Of a stretch of DNA of 22,226 nucleotides, positions 21,518 through 22,226 are shown piece by piece; the stretch's first letter is position 1; each line of letters begins with the position of its first letter. Origin of the DNA: Microthrixaceae bacterium (GTDB lineage: Bacteria > Actinomycetota > Acidimicrobiia > Acidimicrobiales > Acidimicrobilacustridaceae); the NCBI GenBank assembly GCA_023264915.1, contig JAHFUU010000002.1:1-22226 (forward strand), read 5' to 3'. Both the position numbers and the translations under genes were made by a program. The notes beneath the pieces were generated by a model that saw only the letters and a program-made list of their open reading frames with translations, did no database searches and was not told the origin of the DNA.

Positions 21518-21955
21518 ATGACTTCTACTGACCAGATGTCCCGTCAAGCCGATGAAGCAGCTGGTGTGCCGGCACCCGACCTGCTCGTGGACCGCAGTGC
21601 CCGTGGGTTGGCCGGGTTGTTGATCGTGGCTGGGATCATGCACTTCCTCGTCCCGTCGCCATATGAGCGAATCGTGCCGGCGTGGGCGGGTGACCCCAAG
21701 CGTGCGGTTCGCTGGAGCGGCTGGGCCGAGCTCGCTTGTGGATCGCTGGTCGCGGTGCCTGGCAGCCGTCGCCTCGGGGCCTGGGCCTCGCTGGTCCTCC
21801 TGGTGGCGGTGTACCCGGCGAACATCAAGATGGCTCTGGACGCTGGCCGTCCGCACGATGCCATGTCATGGGGGGCATGGCTACGGCTGCCACTTCAGGT
21901 TCCCCTTTGGTGCCTGGCGGTTCGCGTCGCCAAGCGCGCTTCGCGGCCGGCCTGA
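21518..21955 (+). CDS. DoxX-like small membrane protein
   Basis: 145 residues with four hydrophobic helices (about 28-45, 66-80, 86-104, 120-138). It has the DoxX-like signatures GIMHFLVPSPYERIVPAW (39-56), WSGWAELACG (67-75), and YPANIKMALDAG (99-110). The family is of poorly defined function, linked to membrane redox or quinone-associated processes in a few members. ATG 21518 is used; ATG 21500 in the same frame would add six residues but sits directly against a G-run. It is preceded by terminator-like hairpins and ends 15 bp before the convergent SDR gene, so it is probably transcribed alone. Confidence 0.88.
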   Translation: MTSTDQMSRQADEAAGVPAPDLLVDRSARGLAGLLIVAGIMHFLVPSPYERIVPAWAGDPKRAVRWSGWAELACGSLVAVPGSRRLGAWASLVLLVAVYPANIKMALDAGRPHDAMSWGAWLRLPLQVPLWCLAVRVAKRASRPA

Positions 21956-21970
21956 TCCCGATCCGACCAC

Positions 21971-22226
21971 CTACCCCCAAAGCGACAGGCCCCCGTCGAC
22001 AAGCACCACCTCGCCGGTCATGTAGCGAGCGGCGGCGACGTCCGCGATGACCGTGGCGATGTCCTCGGGCTCTGCCGAGCGGCCCAAGGGTGCCCGCTCG
22101 GCCACCATCTCATGGACTGGCCCCCAGTCCTTGGTCCAGGGGGTGCGCACCAGCCCAGGTGCAACGGCGTTGATCCTGACCTCGGGGCCGGAGACATGCG
22201 CTAGCAGCCGCGTGAGATGGTTGAGG
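21971..22226 (-). CDS. SDR family oxidoreductase, C-terminal fragment (5' part beyond window)
   Basis: The window ends inside the gene; 84 C-terminal codons are visible, ending at TAG 21971-21973. The text RINAVAPGLVRTPWT, then APLGRSAEPEDIATVI and YMTGEVVLVDGGLSLWG is the standard end of classical SDR enzymes: the PG motif after strand 6, the loop that covers the substrate, and the TGxxxxVDGG terminus. Cofactor and catalytic motifs lie outside the window, so the substrate and cofactor cannot be judged. It is convergent with the DoxX-like gene. Confidence 0.93.
   Translation of the reverse strand, partial: LNHLTRLLAHVSGPEVRINAVAPGLVRTPWTKDWGPVHEMVAERAPLGRSAEPEDIATVIADVAAARYMTGEVVLVDGGLSLWG

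Noticed and set aside
1..22226. CRISPR arrays, tRNA/rRNA genes, insertion sequences, toxin-antitoxin or phage modules
   Set aside because: Read through for repeats with regular spacers, cloverleaf arms, transposase motifs and terminal repeats; nothing convincing was found.

Overview
The window is GC-rich, densely coded DNA from an actinobacterium, most likely an Acidimicrobiia-type lineage. This is inferred from the high GC at third codon positions, an F420-type LLM oxidoreductase, a WS/DGAT acyltransferase, a Hanks-type receptor kinase, and repeated TANNNT hexamers lying 6-7 nt before start codons, which is the leaderless-mRNA geometry typical of actinobacteria. There are about 20 protein genes. 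I see no rRNA, tRNA, CRISPR array, transposase, phage gene or attachment site. It reads as chromosomal metabolic DNA with much lipid and acyl chemistry.

Layout. (1) 1-2911, minus: an MBOAT (AlgI-type) membrane O-acyltransferase followed by a membrane-anchored SGNH esterase that runs off the left edge, a likely envelope or exopolysaccharide O-acylation pair. (2) 2982-3899, minus: a secreted lipoprotein of the phosphoesterase/acid phosphatase family, divergent from a GH4 glycosidase (4008-5429, plus). (3) 5608-6567, plus: an HSL-type esterase. (4) 6641-8330: two tandem paralogous TetR regulators. The second has a near-perfect operator overlapping its promoter and facing a 90-aa ORF. (5) 8819-12574, minus: a small basic protein, an SDR, an LLM oxidoreductase and a transmembrane Ser/Thr kinase. 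(6) 12895-13071, plus: a 58-aa acidic protein divergent from the kinase. (7) 13270-16955, minus: a lipid-storage cluster of unknown protein, alpha/beta hydrolase, PAP2 phosphatase and WS/DGAT. (8) 17294-18277, plus: a protein with an AhpD-like segment lacking its cysteines and an SCP2-like tail. (9) 18296-19492, minus: a glutaryl-CoA-dehydrogenase-type flavoprotein. (10) 19731-21394, plus: a 37-aa leader ORF overlapping an alkaline-phosphatase-superfamily enzyme whose motifs are in circularly permuted order. (11) 21518-21955, plus: a DoxX-like membrane protein, then the C-terminus of an SDR on the minus strand.

How it fits together. The most interesting link is regulatory. The half-site ATAGGTC/GACCTAT at the second tetR promoter (8308-8330) recurs about 8.7 kb away as three phased 18-bp palindromes (16980-17038) immediately upstream of the lipid-storage cluster. 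I propose that one of the tandem TetR proteins controls triacylglycerol or wax-ester synthesis (PAP2 makes diacylglycerol, WS/DGAT esterifies it) and its own expression. The permuted phosphatase, the kinase ectodomain, the degenerate AhpD/SCP2 protein and the leader ORF are separate points of interest.
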